DNA of 64,000 nucleotides from positions 682,001-746,000 of the forward strand of contig CAVPDE010000010.1 in NCBI GenBank assembly GCA_963702565.1. Direction: 5' to 3'. The notes beneath the pieces are model-generated. The model searched no databases, was not told where the DNA came from, and worked only from the letters and a program-made list of their open reading frames with translations. Numbering within the stretch: position 1 is the stretch's first letter; every line of letters starts with the position of its first letter. The position numbers were made by a program, and so were the translations under genes. The DNA is from CAVPDE01 sp963702565 (lineage in GTDB: Bacteria; Desulfobacterota; DSM-4660; Desulfatiglandales; HGW-15). Below are positions 1-9,033 of the stretch, piece by piece.

Positions 1-238
1 AGCATCCTGTAGCGGCGGTCAGGGCTGAAGGGTTTTCGCGGATCGCTTTTCGGATGGCTTGTCTGGACTGGTAAGAGGCTCTCTGGGTGACGATGCAGGT
101 GTTCACGATGTTCACGTCCGCCAGCCCGCCCTTTTCAGCCGGAACCCAACCGGCCTGCATCAGGGCCTCCCTTAGGTACGCGGACTCGCACTGGTTCACC
201 TTGCACCCGAGAGTTACGATCTTAAATGTTTTTGTCAT
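1..238 (-). CDS. mtaB: tRNA t6A37 methylthiotransferase MtaB, N-terminal part (runs off window)
   Basis: Radical-SAM methylthiotransferase family; MtaB converts t6A37 of tRNA to ms2t6A. Only the first 79 residues are in the window. They hold the family opening motif TLGCKVNQ (Cys12), NTCIVT (Cys48) and a Cys at residue 79, which are the three cysteines of the N-terminal UPF0004 iron-sulfur cluster. The radical-SAM core and TRAM domain lie beyond position 1. The start is 3 bases after the mnmA stop, so the two tRNA-thiolation genes are almost certainly co-transcribed. MiaB or RimO are alternatives, but TLGCKVNQ favours MtaB. No damage is visible in the part present. Confidence 0.88.
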   Translation of the reverse strand, partial: MTKTFKIVTLGCKVNQCESAYLREALMQAGWVPAEKGGLADVNIVNTCIVTQRASYQSRQAIRKAIRENPSALTAATGC

Positions 239-241
239 TCT

Positions 242-1327
242 TTAAATGCTCTTTGCTCCCGGCTCTACGCTTCTTCTGATCCACCCGCCTCCGAGAACTC
301 GATCTCCGTCATAGCACACGAGCGCCTGCCCCGGCGTGATCCCCCACTGCGGCTCCTCAAATTCGAATTTCACTTCTTCGGCTGTGATCCCTTCGATCCA
401 CCCGGCGCCGGGGATGTGTCTGTAGCGGATTTGAGCGAGGACTTTCATTCTGTCTAACCGAGGTTTCCCATCCAGCCAGTTGAAGGATTCCGCTTCGACC
501 CTAGTGGAGAAGAGATCTTGTTTCCTTCCCACGACGACCTCGTTTTCCTCCGGTCTGATCTCCATCACATAGTAGGGCTGCGGCGAAGCAATGCCGAGTC
601 CGTGGCGCTGGCCGATCGTGAATCGGTAAGCGCCGAGGTGCTCGCCGACTTTCTCTCCTTCCTTTGTCACGATCTCTCCCCGTTTTGCAATCCCCATCCC
701 TTTGTTCTTTTCAAGGAAAAGGCGGTAATCATTCCCTGGAACAAAGCAGATCTCCTGGCTTTCCGGTTCTGAAACAGTCGGCAGCTTCATTTTGGCGGCG
801 AGCCGGCGGGTCTCTTTCTTGGTCATTTCGCCGAGAGGAAGCACCATCCTCAGGAGATGGCGTTGTTCGAGGCGATGGAGAAAGTAGGACTGCTCCTTGC
901 TTTGGTCCGCGCCTCGCCACAGTTCAGCCGGCGAATTCTCCGGCCTTCTGATCAGGGCATAGTGGCCGGTCGCGACAAAGGAGATTTCCTCTTCGTCCGC
1001 CCGCCGGAGAAGATGATCGAACTTGATCCCCTGGTTGCAAACAACGCAGGGATTGGGAGTAAGCCCATCGAGATAAGCGTCCACGAAAGGCTCGATGACC
1101 TTCTTGGTAAACACTTCCTCCAGGTGGACATAGGAGACGGGAATCTTCAGGCGCTCTTCGATCCTTCGAACGGAATTCTGCCTTTCCGTTCGTTTGATGG
1201 CAGGCGCAGGCAACAGAAAATGCAGCCCCTTGACCTGCCAGCCTTGCTCCTTGAGCAGGGCCGCGGCAAGAGCGCTGTCTCCTCCCCCGCTGAGGGCGAT
1301 GAGGACGGATGAAGGGTTTGTGCTCAT
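242..1327 (-). CDS. mnmA: tRNA-specific 2-thiouridylase MnmA
   Basis: Adds sulfur to U34 of Lys/Glu/Gln tRNAs in the cytoplasm. From the Met at 1327 the protein has 361 residues, normal for MnmA. The N-terminal PP-loop is SGGGDSA (residues 13-19), where the family usually has SGGVDSS. The two catalytic cysteines are visible: Cys94 in PNPCVVC and Cys194 in EICFVPG; GHYA follows at 121. The reading frame also allows a start at 1354, but that adds nine residues the family lacks, so 1327 is preferred. Third of four same-strand genes (aminotransferase, ferredoxin, mnmA, mtaB). Confidence 0.95.
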   Translation of the reverse strand: MSTNPSSVLIALSGGGDSALAAALLKEQGWQVKGLHFLLPAPAIKRTERQNSVRRIEERLKIPVSYVHLEEVFTKKVIEPFVDAYLDGLTPNPCVVCNQGIKFDHLLRRADEEEISFVATGHYALIRRPENSPAELWRGADQSKEQSYFLHRLEQRHLLRMVLPLGEMTKKETRRLAAKMKLPTVSEPESQEICFVPGNDYRLFLEKNKGMGIAKRGEIVTKEGEKVGEHLGAYRFTIGQRHGLGIASPQPYYVMEIRPEENEVVVGRKQDLFSTRVEAESFNWLDGKPRLDRMKVLAQIRYRHIPGAGWIEGITAEEVKFEFEEPQWGITPGQALVCYDGDRVLGGGWIRRSVEPGAKSI

Positions 1328-1376
1328 GAGTTCAGGGTCTTCAAGGTAGGTCAATTCTGGCAGAATCCGGAATCCT

Positions 1377-1425
1377 CAAATCCCCCCTGCCCCCCCTTTG
1401 GTAAAGGGGGGAACGGGGGGATTTT
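1377..1425. repeat. C-rich/G-rich hairpin upstream of mnmA
   Basis: A tract of the type CCCCCCTTTGGTAAAGGGGG sits within a longer inverted repeat flanked by AAATC and GATTTT, between the ferredoxin stop and mnmA. Related C-rich/G-rich hairpins occur near 15915-16000, 19079-19126 and 23889-23933. This looks like a dispersed intergenic repeat; it could also lower read-through from the ferredoxin gene into mnmA. Confidence 0.6.
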
Positions 1426-1474
1426 GATTGGCTTACTGTAATAGGAGTCCATCGAGTGTATTTGCACTACGAGC

Positions 1475-1900
1475 CTAATCGAGGATGCTCCGGTCAAACC
1501 GGACTTCCATTGCCTTCGCAGGGCAGGCGGCCACACACATTTCACAAGCGCTGCACTTGTCCCCGGCAAAAACCACCTCCATGGAGGGTCGCTGGACAAA
1601 GAGGGCTCCTGTCGGGCAAACCGCCGTGCACGCTCCGCACTGAAAACACTTGTCCTCGTTTCTCCGGATATCCTGGCCGATGCTCTCCACCTTGACCCCG
1701 ATGCTTTTCAGGTAACGGATACCCTTTTGGAAATTCTTTTTGTGACCGCTCAGCTCCATCACGACCATGCCCTCTTTTCGCGGGTAGATCGTGGCTTTGA
1801 GGATGTTGCAGTTCAGGTCGAACTTGCGTATGAGGCTGGCCACAATCGGCTCATTGACGGCCGACGGAGGAAATCGCAGGGAAAGCATCTTGGCGTACAT
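1475..1900 (-). CDS. NIL domain / 4Fe-4S ferredoxin-type protein
   Basis: 141 residues. Residues 1-75 match the NIL fold (the regulatory domain also found on methionine ABC transporter ATPases). Residues 85-126 carry two complete cluster motifs: Cys85-88-91-95 and Cys116-119-122-126, each followed by Pro, so two 4Fe-4S clusters. AAGGAG lies 9 bases before the start. From published work on methanogens and sulfate reducers, NIL-ferredoxins partner a COG1900/DUF39 protein in making homocysteine from aspartate semialdehyde. That role here is inference: no DUF39 gene is visible in the window. A homoserine dehydrogenase is present at 16 kb. Confidence 0.85.
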   Translation of the reverse strand: MYAKMLSLRFPPSAVNEPIVASLIRKFDLNCNILKATIYPRKEGMVVMELSGHKKNFQKGIRYLKSIGVKVESIGQDIRRNEDKCFQCGACTAVCPTGALFVQRPSMEVVFAGDKCSACEMCVAACPAKAMEVRFDRSILD

Positions 1901-1918
1901 AGAACGAACTCCTTACAG

Positions 1919-2107
1919 TCGTTCGCGCGTGTTGCAGGTGGCATGTTGCAGGTAGCCAGTCATTAGGCGCTTGTGGCCGGTCGTTCGCCGTTCCGGTTTG
2001 CGCGGTTCTTGACTCGCAACCCAACACGTCTCACTCGCCACTTGTTTTATTCTCTCTTGCGGCTGTCTTCTCCATCTGCAACAACCTACAAGCAACCTGC
2101 AACAAGC
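1919..2107. repeat. Inverted repeat of TGTTGCAGGT units between ferredoxin and aminotransferase genes
   Basis: TGTTGCAGGT occurs twice near 1929-1953, and its inverse ACCTGCAACA-type sequence recurs at 2080-2107, so the gap can fold on itself. No reading frame with family features was seen here. It resembles degenerate intergenic repeat material elsewhere in the window. Confidence 0.5.
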
Positions 2108-2108
2108 A

Positions 2109-3293
2109 CTACCGTTTGAACTTCCTAATCACTCTTTCAAACCCCGGCATGGCTTTCTCGATGGTGCGGTCGTCCACACAGTAGGCAATCCGCATGTGGC
2201 CGGGACCATAGAAGCCGCTTCCGGGGACCGCCAGGATGTTCTCTTCCTGCAAGGCGGTCACAAAAGCAACATCGTCGGGGATGGGGGTCTTCGGAAACAG
2301 ATAGAAGGCGCCTCCGGGTTTTGTGAACTGGTAGCCGCAATCCGCCAGCCCATTGCAGAGCATGTCTCTTTTCTTTTGATATAGGGAAATGTCCACGCTC
2401 TCTTCCAGAAGCCTGGAAATCGCCCTCTGCATTAAGGACGGCGCACTCACATATCCCAGGACCCGGTTGCAGAGGATCATCCCACCCATAACCGACTTCT
2501 TGTCCGAAATGGCCGGGTGGATTGCAGCGTAACCGATTCGCTCACCGGGAAGGGAAAGGTCCTTTGAAAAAGACGTGACCAGAAAAGTCTCCGGATAAGC
2601 ATCAAACACGCTGGGAACCGAGATCCCGTCATAGACGATCTTGCGATAAGGCTCATCGGAGATCAGATAAATGGGCTCCCCGCGTTTCCGGCTGTAAGCA
2701 GTCAAAAGGTTCCCAAGGGTTTCCAGATCCTGCTTGGAATAAACCTTCCCCGTGGGGTTATTCGGCGAATCGATCAGAACCGCCCTGGTTTTCTCCGAAA
2801 TCGCTTTTTCTATGGCGTCGAAGTCGAGAGAGAAGTCGGGCCGGGTGCTCACCATCTTCGGCACGCCCTGGTGGTTGTCCAGGTAGAAGTTGTATTCGAC
2901 AAAATAAGGGCTTGGAATGATCACCTCGTCGCCGGGGTTCAAAATGGTCTTCAAAACCACATTGAGCCCACCTCCGGCCCCCACGGTCATAACAATGTCG
3001 TCGGGTCCGAAAGCCTGCCGGTTGTGCTTGCTCAGATACTCGGCCACCGCCTTTCTCGTTTCCGCGTGACCTGCATTGGGCATGTAGCCGTGGATACCCG
3101 CCCTGGTGTCGGCAGCCAGATCGCGGAGCACCTCCTTGAATTTTGCCGGCGGCTCGAGGTTGGGATTTCCGATGCTGAAATCAAACACGTTTTCCGCGCC
3201 GTATTTGGCCTTTCTGACCATCCCCTCTTCGAACATCTTCCTGATCCACGAAGACTTCTCAATGGAAGCCTGGATTTTCTTTGCAACTGGCAT
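2109..3293 (-). CDS. Class I/II pyridoxal-phosphate aminotransferase
   Basis: 394 residues, aspartate-aminotransferase fold type I. Landmarks: SPNNPTG at 176-182 (Asn binding PLP), DEP at 213-215 with Tyr216, the Schiff-base lysine Lys244 in SFSKDLSLPG and Arg252 in ERIGY. The N-terminal FSIGNPN motif fits enzymes that use small amino acids. Exact substrate (aspartate, alanine or other) cannot be read from sequence. First gene of the minus-strand cluster that continues into the NIL ferredoxin, mnmA and mtaB; about 210 bases of repeat-like DNA separate it from the ferredoxin, so co-transcription is not certain. Confidence 0.9.
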   Translation of the reverse strand: MPVAKKIQASIEKSSWIRKMFEEGMVRKAKYGAENVFDFSIGNPNLEPPAKFKEVLRDLAADTRAGIHGYMPNAGHAETRKAVAEYLSKHNRQAFGPDDIVMTVGAGGGLNVVLKTILNPGDEVIIPSPYFVEYNFYLDNHQGVPKMVSTRPDFSLDFDAIEKAISEKTRAVLIDSPNNPTGKVYSKQDLETLGNLLTAYSRKRGEPIYLISDEPYRKIVYDGISVPSVFDAYPETFLVTSFSKDLSLPGERIGYAAIHPAISDKKSVMGGMILCNRVLGYVSAPSLMQRAISRLLEESVDISLYQKKRDMLCNGLADCGYQFTKPGGAFYLFPKTPIPDDVAFVTALQEENILAVPGSGFYGPGHMRIAYCVDDRTIEKAMPGFERVIRKFKR

Positions 3294-3427
3294 GCTTTTC
3301 CTCCCCTGAATAGGATGACGCCACCTTAATCGGTTTTCCCCCCTTTGTAAAGGCTTTCAAATAATCTCTTCCCTAATCGCTCAACTTGGTTTAAAGTCAT
3401 AGAAAACAGCTCCTTCCCAAAGTGCTC

Positions 3428-3680
3428 AGAGGCAGTTGAGCCCAGGCCGGGGGGTGTGGTCTCTTTAGAGCCGCACCAAACCAGTAAACAGTAGGCAGTA
3501 AGCAGTCTCCAGTAATTCTGTTTCCATGGTTTTCACTGCTTACTGATTACTGCATACTGCTTACGTATCCCTTTTATGGGGAAGGTTCAAGGGCAAGTGG
3601 GCGGTTGGCAGGAAGGGTCCATTTCCGGTTGCGTGCTCGCCAGAGACCACACCCCCCCGGCCTGGGCTCAATACTGTCTA
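3428..3680. repeat. Long inverted repeat element with ~29 bp arms
   Basis: The 477-base gap before ispG holds no gene. Arm one (about 3436-3464) starts TGAGCCCAGGCC and ends GTGGTCTCT. Arm two (about 3642-3671) is its inverse, differing by one G in the G-run. Between them a second, looser inverted repeat is built from CAGTAAGCAG-like words (3482-3515 against 3535-3565). The structure resembles a small non-coding mobile element or a long hairpin. No transposase is present. Confidence 0.7.
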
Positions 3681-3770
3681 TAATTGGCTTTTTGGATGAA
3701 CTCAAATCGGCTATTATCCGCGTTCAGCTTGTCCGCAGTTCGCGTTCAATCACCTTAGCGGTCCAGGGAG

Positions 3771-4832
3771 ATGCGAAGGAAGAAAACTCGCCAAATCCAT
3801 GTCGGAAAGGTGCCTGTCGGTGGTGGAGCACCCCTTGCGGTTCAGTCCATGACCAACACAGACACCCGAGACGTGGAGGCAACGGTCCGTCAGATCGCTC
3901 AGCTTCAGGCCGCGGGATGCGACATCGTACGACTGGCCGTACCGGATGAAAAAGCTGCCGCGGCCTTCAAAGAGATCAAGAAGCGGGTTCTCGCCCCGCT
4001 GATTGCGGACATCCACTTTGACCACCGCCTTGCTCTTGCTGCGCTGAAGGCCGGCGCTGACGGGCTTCGGATCAATCCGGGAAACATCGGCGGCCGCAAA
4101 GCGATTGAAAAAATCATCCGCGATGCGAAGGAGAGGGATGTCCCTATCCGGATAGGGGTCAACGCAGGATCGCTTCAAAAGGAGATTCTCAAAAGGCACG
4201 GACATCCCACTCCGGAAGCCATGGTGGAAAGCGCCATGGAGCACGTCCGTCTGTTCGAGGGCCTGGGGTTTGATCGGATCAAAATCTCGCTCAAGTCCTC
4301 CAATGTCCTTAGCACCGTCAAGGCTTATGAATTGCTCAGCCGTCAGGTGGATTATCCTCTCCATCTTGGCGTCACGGAGGCGGGAACGCTCATCTCCGGC
4401 ACCGTGAAAAACGCGCTGGGTATCGGAATCCTTCTTTCCAAGGGAATCGGGGACACCTTGCGGGTTTCTCTTTCAGCCGATCCTGTGGAAGAGGTGAAGG
4501 TGGGTTACGAAATCCTTCGTGCCCTCAACCTAAGGCACAGAGGGCCGGAGATCATCTCCTGCCCTACCTGCGGACGGTGTGAGATTGATCTTTTCGGCCT
4601 GGTTCGGGAAGTGGAAACGGCGATCCTCGGAATGACCTCCTCTCCCAAAGTGGCCATCATGGGATGTGTGGTCAACGGCCCCGGTGAAGCCAGGGAAGCG
4701 GATGTGGGTATTGCAGGCGGCCGGCACCAGGGGGTCCTTTTCCGAAAAGGACGGCTCGTCCGAAAAGTCCCGGAAAAGGACATGGCAAGGGTGTTGATCG
4801 AAGAGGTGAAGAAAATAACGAGTAACAAGTGA
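3771..4832 (+). CDS. ispG: 4-hydroxy-3-methylbut-2-en-1-yl diphosphate synthase (flavodoxin), IspG/GcpE
   Basis: Penultimate step of the MEP isoprenoid pathway: MEcPP to HMBPP using a 4Fe-4S cluster. 353 residues, the compact bacterial form (TIM barrel plus C-terminal cluster domain, without the plant/Chlamydia insert). Opening segment VQSMTNTDTRD is diagnostic. Cluster ligands are visible as Cys264 and Cys267 (CPTCGRC), Cys299 and Glu306 (GCVVNGPGE). The only possible start is the ATG at 3771, because an in-frame stop lies 15 bases upstream; AGGGAG directly abuts that ATG, so Shine-Dalgarno spacing is abnormally short. Followed by proS and rel on the same strand. Confidence 0.97.
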   Translation: MRRKKTRQIHVGKVPVGGGAPLAVQSMTNTDTRDVEATVRQIAQLQAAGCDIVRLAVPDEKAAAAFKEIKKRVLAPLIADIHFDHRLALAALKAGADGLRINPGNIGGRKAIEKIIRDAKERDVPIRIGVNAGSLQKEILKRHGHPTPEAMVESAMEHVRLFEGLGFDRIKISLKSSNVLSTVKAYELLSRQVDYPLHLGVTEAGTLISGTVKNALGIGILLSKGIGDTLRVSLSADPVEEVKVGYEILRALNLRHRGPEIISCPTCGRCEIDLFGLVREVETAILGMTSSPKVAIMGCVVNGPGEAREADVGIAGGRHQGVLFRKGRLVRKVPEKDMARVLIEEVKKITSNK

Positions 4833-4893
4833 CAAGTAACGAGTGACAAGAAGAAACGATACTCGTCACTTGTCACTCGTCACTCGTTACTAA
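4815..4893. repeat. GTGACAAG-type self-complementary repeat between ispG and proS
   Basis: From the 3' end of ispG onward, words such as GAGTAACAAGTGACAAG are followed by their inverses (CACTTGTCACTCGTCAC), giving a long imperfect hairpin. The last codons of ispG fall inside it, so the repeat supplies the ispG C-terminus (ITSNK). A related tract occurs at 18993-19022 after apgM. Confidence 0.65.
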
Positions 4894-4916
4894 CTGACAT
4901 GAGGTTCTAGAGGGCT

Positions 4917-6644
4917 ATGCGCTACACGAATTACTTCATCCCCACCTACAAAGAAATCCCTGCAGAGGCGGAAGTGATCAGCCACCAGTTGATGCTTCGT
5001 GCAGGCATGATCAGGAAACTGACTTCCGGGGTTTACACCTTCCTGCCCATCGGGCTCAAGTCCCTCAGGAAAGTGGAAAACATTATCCGGGAGGAGATGA
5101 ATCGATCCGGCGGCATCGAGGTGCTCATGCCTGCCGTGCACCCGGCAGAACTCTGGAAAGAGAGCGGCCGCTGGGACTATTACGGTGCGGAACTCCTGCG
5201 CTTCAGGGATCGCAACAACCATGAAGCGTGCCTGGCGCCCACCCACGAGGAGGTCATCACCGATCTCGTGCGAAGAGAGATCCACTCCTACAAGCAGCTC
5301 CCGGTGAATTTCTACCAGATCCAGTTCAAGTTCAGGGATGAGATCCGGCCGAGGTTCGGGGTCATGCGCTGCCGGGAGTTCATCATGAAGGACGGGTACA
5401 CCTTTGACGTGGACGAGGCAGGCGCCGACAAGAGCTACGAGATCATGAGGCAGACTTACAGCAGCATTTTCCAGCGGTGCGGCCTAAAATTCAAGATCGT
5501 TGACGCGGATTCAGGAAGCATCGGCGGGAGCTTTTCTCAGGAATACATGGTTCTCGCAGATACAGGAGAGGACCAGATCGTCACCTGCTCGAAATGCGAA
5601 TACGCTGCCAACATGGAAAGGGCTGAAGTGAGGTGGGACGGGCCAGAAGCCCGCACTGCCACCAGGACCCTGAAGAGTCTCGAAGAAGTGGCAACCCCGA
5701 ACATGAGGACCGTGGAAGAGGTCACCTCCTTTCTTTCCGTTTCACCCCAAGAGCTGGTAAAAACCCTCATCTTCAAAACAGACACCGAGGTGGTCGCCGC
5801 TCTGATCCGGGGCGATCACGAGGTGAATGAAGTGAAACTCAAGAATCTGCTCCGTGCCGATTCCGTGGAGTTGGCTGACCCCGGTCTGGTGGCCGAAGTG
5901 ACAGGAGCGCCTATGGGGTTTGCCGGCCCTGTGAGGCTCAAGGTGAAGATGATTGCAGACCATGCCCTCAAGGGCATGGCGAACTTCGTCACGGGGGGCA
6001 ACAAGCATGATGTTCATTTTGTGAATGTGAACTTGGGCCGCGATTTTCAGCCGAATCAGTTTGACGATCTTCGCCTGGTCATGCCCGGGGATTCCTGCCC
6101 CAGGTGCAAAGGGGAACTCGAGTTCAAGCGCGGGATCGAGGTCGGCCACATCTTCAAATTGGGAACCAAGTACAGCAAGCCCCTCAATGCCGTCTATCTC
6201 GATGAGAAGGGCGAAGAAAAAGTGATCATCATGGGGACCTACGGCATCGGCGTGGCCAGGACAATTGCCGCAGCCATTGAACAGAACCATGATGCGGATG
6301 GAATGATTTTTCCCGTTCCCATTGCGCCCTTTGAAGTGGTGGTCCTGCCCCTTCAGCTCCATGAGACAGGGGTGTCTGCAACGGCTGAGGCCATTTACGG
6401 GGAACTCCTGGACCGGGGTCTCGATGTCCTCATGGACGACAGAGACCTCAGGCCGGGCGTGAAATTCAAAGATGCCGATCTTCTGGGAATCCCTGTGCGC
6501 ATCAATGTCGGCGCCCGCAACCTGAAAAACGGTTACGTGGAAATGAAGCTTCGCACGGAAGCCGAGAGCGTTCTGATCCCCACCCACGATGCTCCGAAGA
6601 TCATCGCGGCTAAGGTTAAAGAGCTCTATGATTCGCTTAAATGA
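4917..6644 (+). CDS. proS: Prolyl-tRNA synthetase
   Basis: 575 residues, bacterial-type class II prolyl-tRNA synthetase. The N-terminal half has class II motif 1/2 sequences (EVLMPAVHP, LAPTHEE, then FRDEIRPRFGVMRCREF). Residues about 230-400 are the YbaK-like insertion domain that edits mischarged Ala-tRNA(Pro), and the C-terminal anticodon-binding domain follows GTYGIGVARTIAA (class II motif 3). GAGGGCT precedes the start. The last 17 bases overlap the start of rel, suggesting translational coupling. Confidence 0.97.
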   Translation: MRYTNYFIPTYKEIPAEAEVISHQLMLRAGMIRKLTSGVYTFLPIGLKSLRKVENIIREEMNRSGGIEVLMPAVHPAELWKESGRWDYYGAELLRFRDRNNHEACLAPTHEEVITDLVRREIHSYKQLPVNFYQIQFKFRDEIRPRFGVMRCREFIMKDGYTFDVDEAGADKSYEIMRQTYSSIFQRCGLKFKIVDADSGSIGGSFSQEYMVLADTGEDQIVTCSKCEYAANMERAEVRWDGPEARTATRTLKSLEEVATPNMRTVEEVTSFLSVSPQELVKTLIFKTDTEVVAALIRGDHEVNEVKLKNLLRADSVELADPGLVAEVTGAPMGFAGPVRLKVKMIADHALKGMANFVTGGNKHDVHFVNVNLGRDFQPNQFDDLRLVMPGDSCPRCKGELEFKRGIEVGHIFKLGTKYSKPLNAVYLDEKGEEKVIIMGTYGIGVARTIAAAIEQNHDADGMIFPVPIAPFEVVVLPLQLHETGVSATAEAIYGELLDRGLDVLMDDRDLRPGVKFKDADLLGIPVRINVGARNLKNGYVEMKLRTEAESVLIPTHDAPKIIAAKVKELYDSLK

Positions 6645-8772
6645 CATCACCTCCCAGGTCCTCAGCTACCAACCGAAGGCGGACGTGAGCCTCATCGAAA
6701 AGGCGTACGTCTACTCCGCAAAGGTCCACCAGGGCCAGGTGCGCCTGTCCGGGGAGCCTTATCTTTCCCATCCCCTGGAAGTGGCTTACTTCCTCACCCA
6801 GATGAAAATGGACGTGATCAGCGTGGTGGCCGGACTTCTTCACGACACCATCGAGGACACGGCCGCGGAACTGAGCGAGATCGAGCGTCTCTTCGGCAAC
6901 GAAACTGCCAACATCGTGGACGGGGTCACCAAGATCAGCAAGATGCAGTTCAGCAGCACCGAAGAGCAGAAAGCCGAGAACATGCGAAAGATGATCCTCG
7001 CCATGTCCAATGACATCCGGGTGATCATCGTGAAACTCGGCGACCGGTTTCACAACATGAGGACCCTCGGCTTTCACCCTGCGAAGAAGCAAGAGACCAT
7101 CGCCAGAGAAACCCTCGACATCTATGCCCCCATTGCAGGCAGAATGGGCATCTACTGGTTGAAGTCGGAACTGGAGGACCTCTGCCTTTACTACCTGGAG
7201 CCGGAGATCTACGAAAAAATCAAGTCAGAACTGGCTGAAAGACGGGACACGCGGGAGAAATTCATCCGGGAGGTGATCGAGCTCCTTTCCCAGAAGCTGA
7301 AGGAAGCCGGCATCCAGGCCACCATTAAAGGAAGGCAAAAGCACTTCTACAGCATTTACAAGAAAATGAAGGCGCAGAACCTCAGTCCGAGCCAGGTTTA
7401 CGATATCGTGGCGTTCCGGGTCATCCTCAATTCGCTCAAGGAGTGCTACGAGGTCCTGGGGATCATCCATGCCGCATGGAAACCCGTGCTCGGCCGCTTC
7501 AAGGATTACATCTCCCTCCCAAAGGCCAACATGTACCAGTCTCTTCACAGCACGGTCATCGGCCCCTTCGGACAAAGGATGGAGGTTCAGATCAGGACCT
7601 GGGAAATGGACCGGGTGGCCGAGGAAGGGATTGCGTCCCACTGGAAATACAAAGAGGGGTCGGCGGCTGGCAAGATCGACGAAAAGCAGTTTTCGTGGCT
7701 CCGCCAGCTTCTGGAGTGGCAGAAGAACCTGGACGACCCCAAAGAGTTCATGGAGAGCGTGCGCATGGACCTCTTTCCCAACGAGGTCTACGTGTTTACG
7801 CCCAAAGGGGCGGTCCGGGAATTCCCGAAGGGCGCGACGCCCATTGATTTTGCCTACAGCATCCACTCGGAGATCGGCGACAAGTGTATCGGCGCCAGGG
7901 TGAACGGGAGAATGGTGCCCATCCGCTACCAGCTTAAGAACGGCGATATCGTCGAGATCATCACGTCGAGCAGGCACCACCCCAGCAAGGACTGGCTTGA
8001 TTTTGTCGTCACCCCGAGGGCCAAGACCAAAATCAGGCAGTGGATCATGAGGCAGGAAAGGGACCAGAGCGTGAATCTCGGGCGGGAGATTCTGGAGAAG
8101 ACCTTGGAACAATCCCACATCGCGCTCTCCGCCACGCAGAAAAATGAGGAACTCAGTGTCGTGGCCGAAGAACTCTCCCTCCACTCCCTGGAGGATCTTT
8201 ACGCAAACCTTGGATTCGGAAGGCTGTCCCCCAAGCAGGTGGTCACCCGCCTCAGGGCGAGGCTCGGCACTGAGGAGAAGGAAGAACGTGAAAGTCTTGT
8301 CAGCAAGATGGTCTCCCGGATCAAGCGCAAGAAGAGCACCCTTGGGATCAAGGTGAAAGGACTCGATGAAATGCTGGTCCGGATGGCCAACTGCTGCCAT
8401 CCCCTGCCCGGCGAACCGGTGGTTGGGTTCTTGACCAGGGGCCGTGGGGTGACCATTCACACCAGGGACTGCGGGACTCTGTTGGATGCGGAAAGAGAGA
8501 GGGTGGTGGACGTGGTCTGGGAACCCACGGATCACGACGTGTTTGTCGCCCGGCTAAAAGTCGTCACTTCGGACCAGAAAGGGATCCTGGCCGACATCAG
8601 CACTGTTTTGACGCAGAAGGACGCCAACATCCTGCAGGCCGACATCCAGACCACGGACGACAGAAAAGGGATTTCTCACTTCACGATTGAAGTTGAAAAT
8701 TATAACCAACTGCAGGAAATTCTGGGGGCGATCAAGAAAATCAAGAATGTTCTTCTTGTGGAGAGGGCGTAG
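6628..8772 (+). CDS. rel: Bifunctional (p)ppGpp synthetase/hydrolase, Rel/SpoT
   Basis: 714 residues. The order is N-terminal HD hydrolase domain (His72-Asp73, with TIED following), nucleotidyltransferase synthetase domain (GRQKHFYSIYKKM, YQSLHSTV), TGS domain (EVYVFTPKGAVREFPKGATP), a helical and Cys-containing region (NCCHPLPG) and a C-terminal ACT domain. Both catalytic signatures look intact, so it should both make and degrade the alarmone, as expected for a lone Rel enzyme. The frame is open further upstream, but the ATG at 6628 gives the family start and overlaps proS by 17 bases. The stop directly abuts the convergent rpmB stop. Confidence 0.95.
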   Translation: MIRLNDITSQVLSYQPKADVSLIEKAYVYSAKVHQGQVRLSGEPYLSHPLEVAYFLTQMKMDVISVVAGLLHDTIEDTAAELSEIERLFGNETANIVDGVTKISKMQFSSTEEQKAENMRKMILAMSNDIRVIIVKLGDRFHNMRTLGFHPAKKQETIARETLDIYAPIAGRMGIYWLKSELEDLCLYYLEPEIYEKIKSELAERRDTREKFIREVIELLSQKLKEAGIQATIKGRQKHFYSIYKKMKAQNLSPSQVYDIVAFRVILNSLKECYEVLGIIHAAWKPVLGRFKDYISLPKANMYQSLHSTVIGPFGQRMEVQIRTWEMDRVAEEGIASHWKYKEGSAAGKIDEKQFSWLRQLLEWQKNLDDPKEFMESVRMDLFPNEVYVFTPKGAVREFPKGATPIDFAYSIHSEIGDKCIGARVNGRMVPIRYQLKNGDIVEIITSSRHHPSKDWLDFVVTPRAKTKIRQWIMRQERDQSVNLGREILEKTLEQSHIALSATQKNEELSVVAEELSLHSLEDLYANLGFGRLSPKQVVTRLRARLGTEEKEERESLVSKMVSRIKRKKSTLGIKVKGLDEMLVRMANCCHPLPGEPVVGFLTRGRGVTIHTRDCGTLLDAERERVVDVVWEPTDHDVFVARLKVVTSDQKGILADISTVLTQKDANILQADIQTTDDRKGISHFTIEVENYNQLQEILGAIKKIKNVLLVERA

Positions 8773-8961
8773 CTAGGCCTTGGTCACCAGCCCCGAGCGA
8801 AGGCAACTGGTGCAGACTCTCATCCTCGTGGTCCGGCCTTCCTTGACGGCTCTCACTCTCTGCAGATTCGGATACCATCGGGCTCGCGTTTTGTTGTGCG
8901 CGTGGCTCACATTGTAACCCAAAATAGGCTTTTTCCCGCAAATGTCGCATACTTTGGACAT
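8773..8961 (-). CDS. rpmB: 50S ribosomal protein L28
   Basis: 62 residues. The N-terminus SKVCDICGKKP and later RVCTSCLRSG give two CxxC pairs, the zinc-binding (C+) form of L28. GYNVSHAHNKT and RARWYPNLQ are L28 signatures. An AAAGGAGA Shine-Dalgarno lies 7-8 bases before the ATG at 8961; the open frame extends to 9045, but that leader is not family-like. It converges on rel with no bases between stops, and diverges from mpl across a 72-base AT-rich gap that must hold both promoters. Confidence 0.97.
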   Translation of the reverse strand: MSKVCDICGKKPILGYNVSHAHNKTRARWYPNLQRVRAVKEGRTTRMRVCTSCLRSGLVTKA

Positions 8962-9033
8962 GACTCGTCTCCTTTGGAAAAACAGAAATTGTTTTTTTAT
9001 CATTGAATTTAAGCAATAGCAACACTTTTTTCT

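Noticed and set aside
7225..8535. 436-codon open frame antisense to rel
   Set aside because: Same reason: shadow of rel codon usage, no Shine-Dalgarno, no domain.
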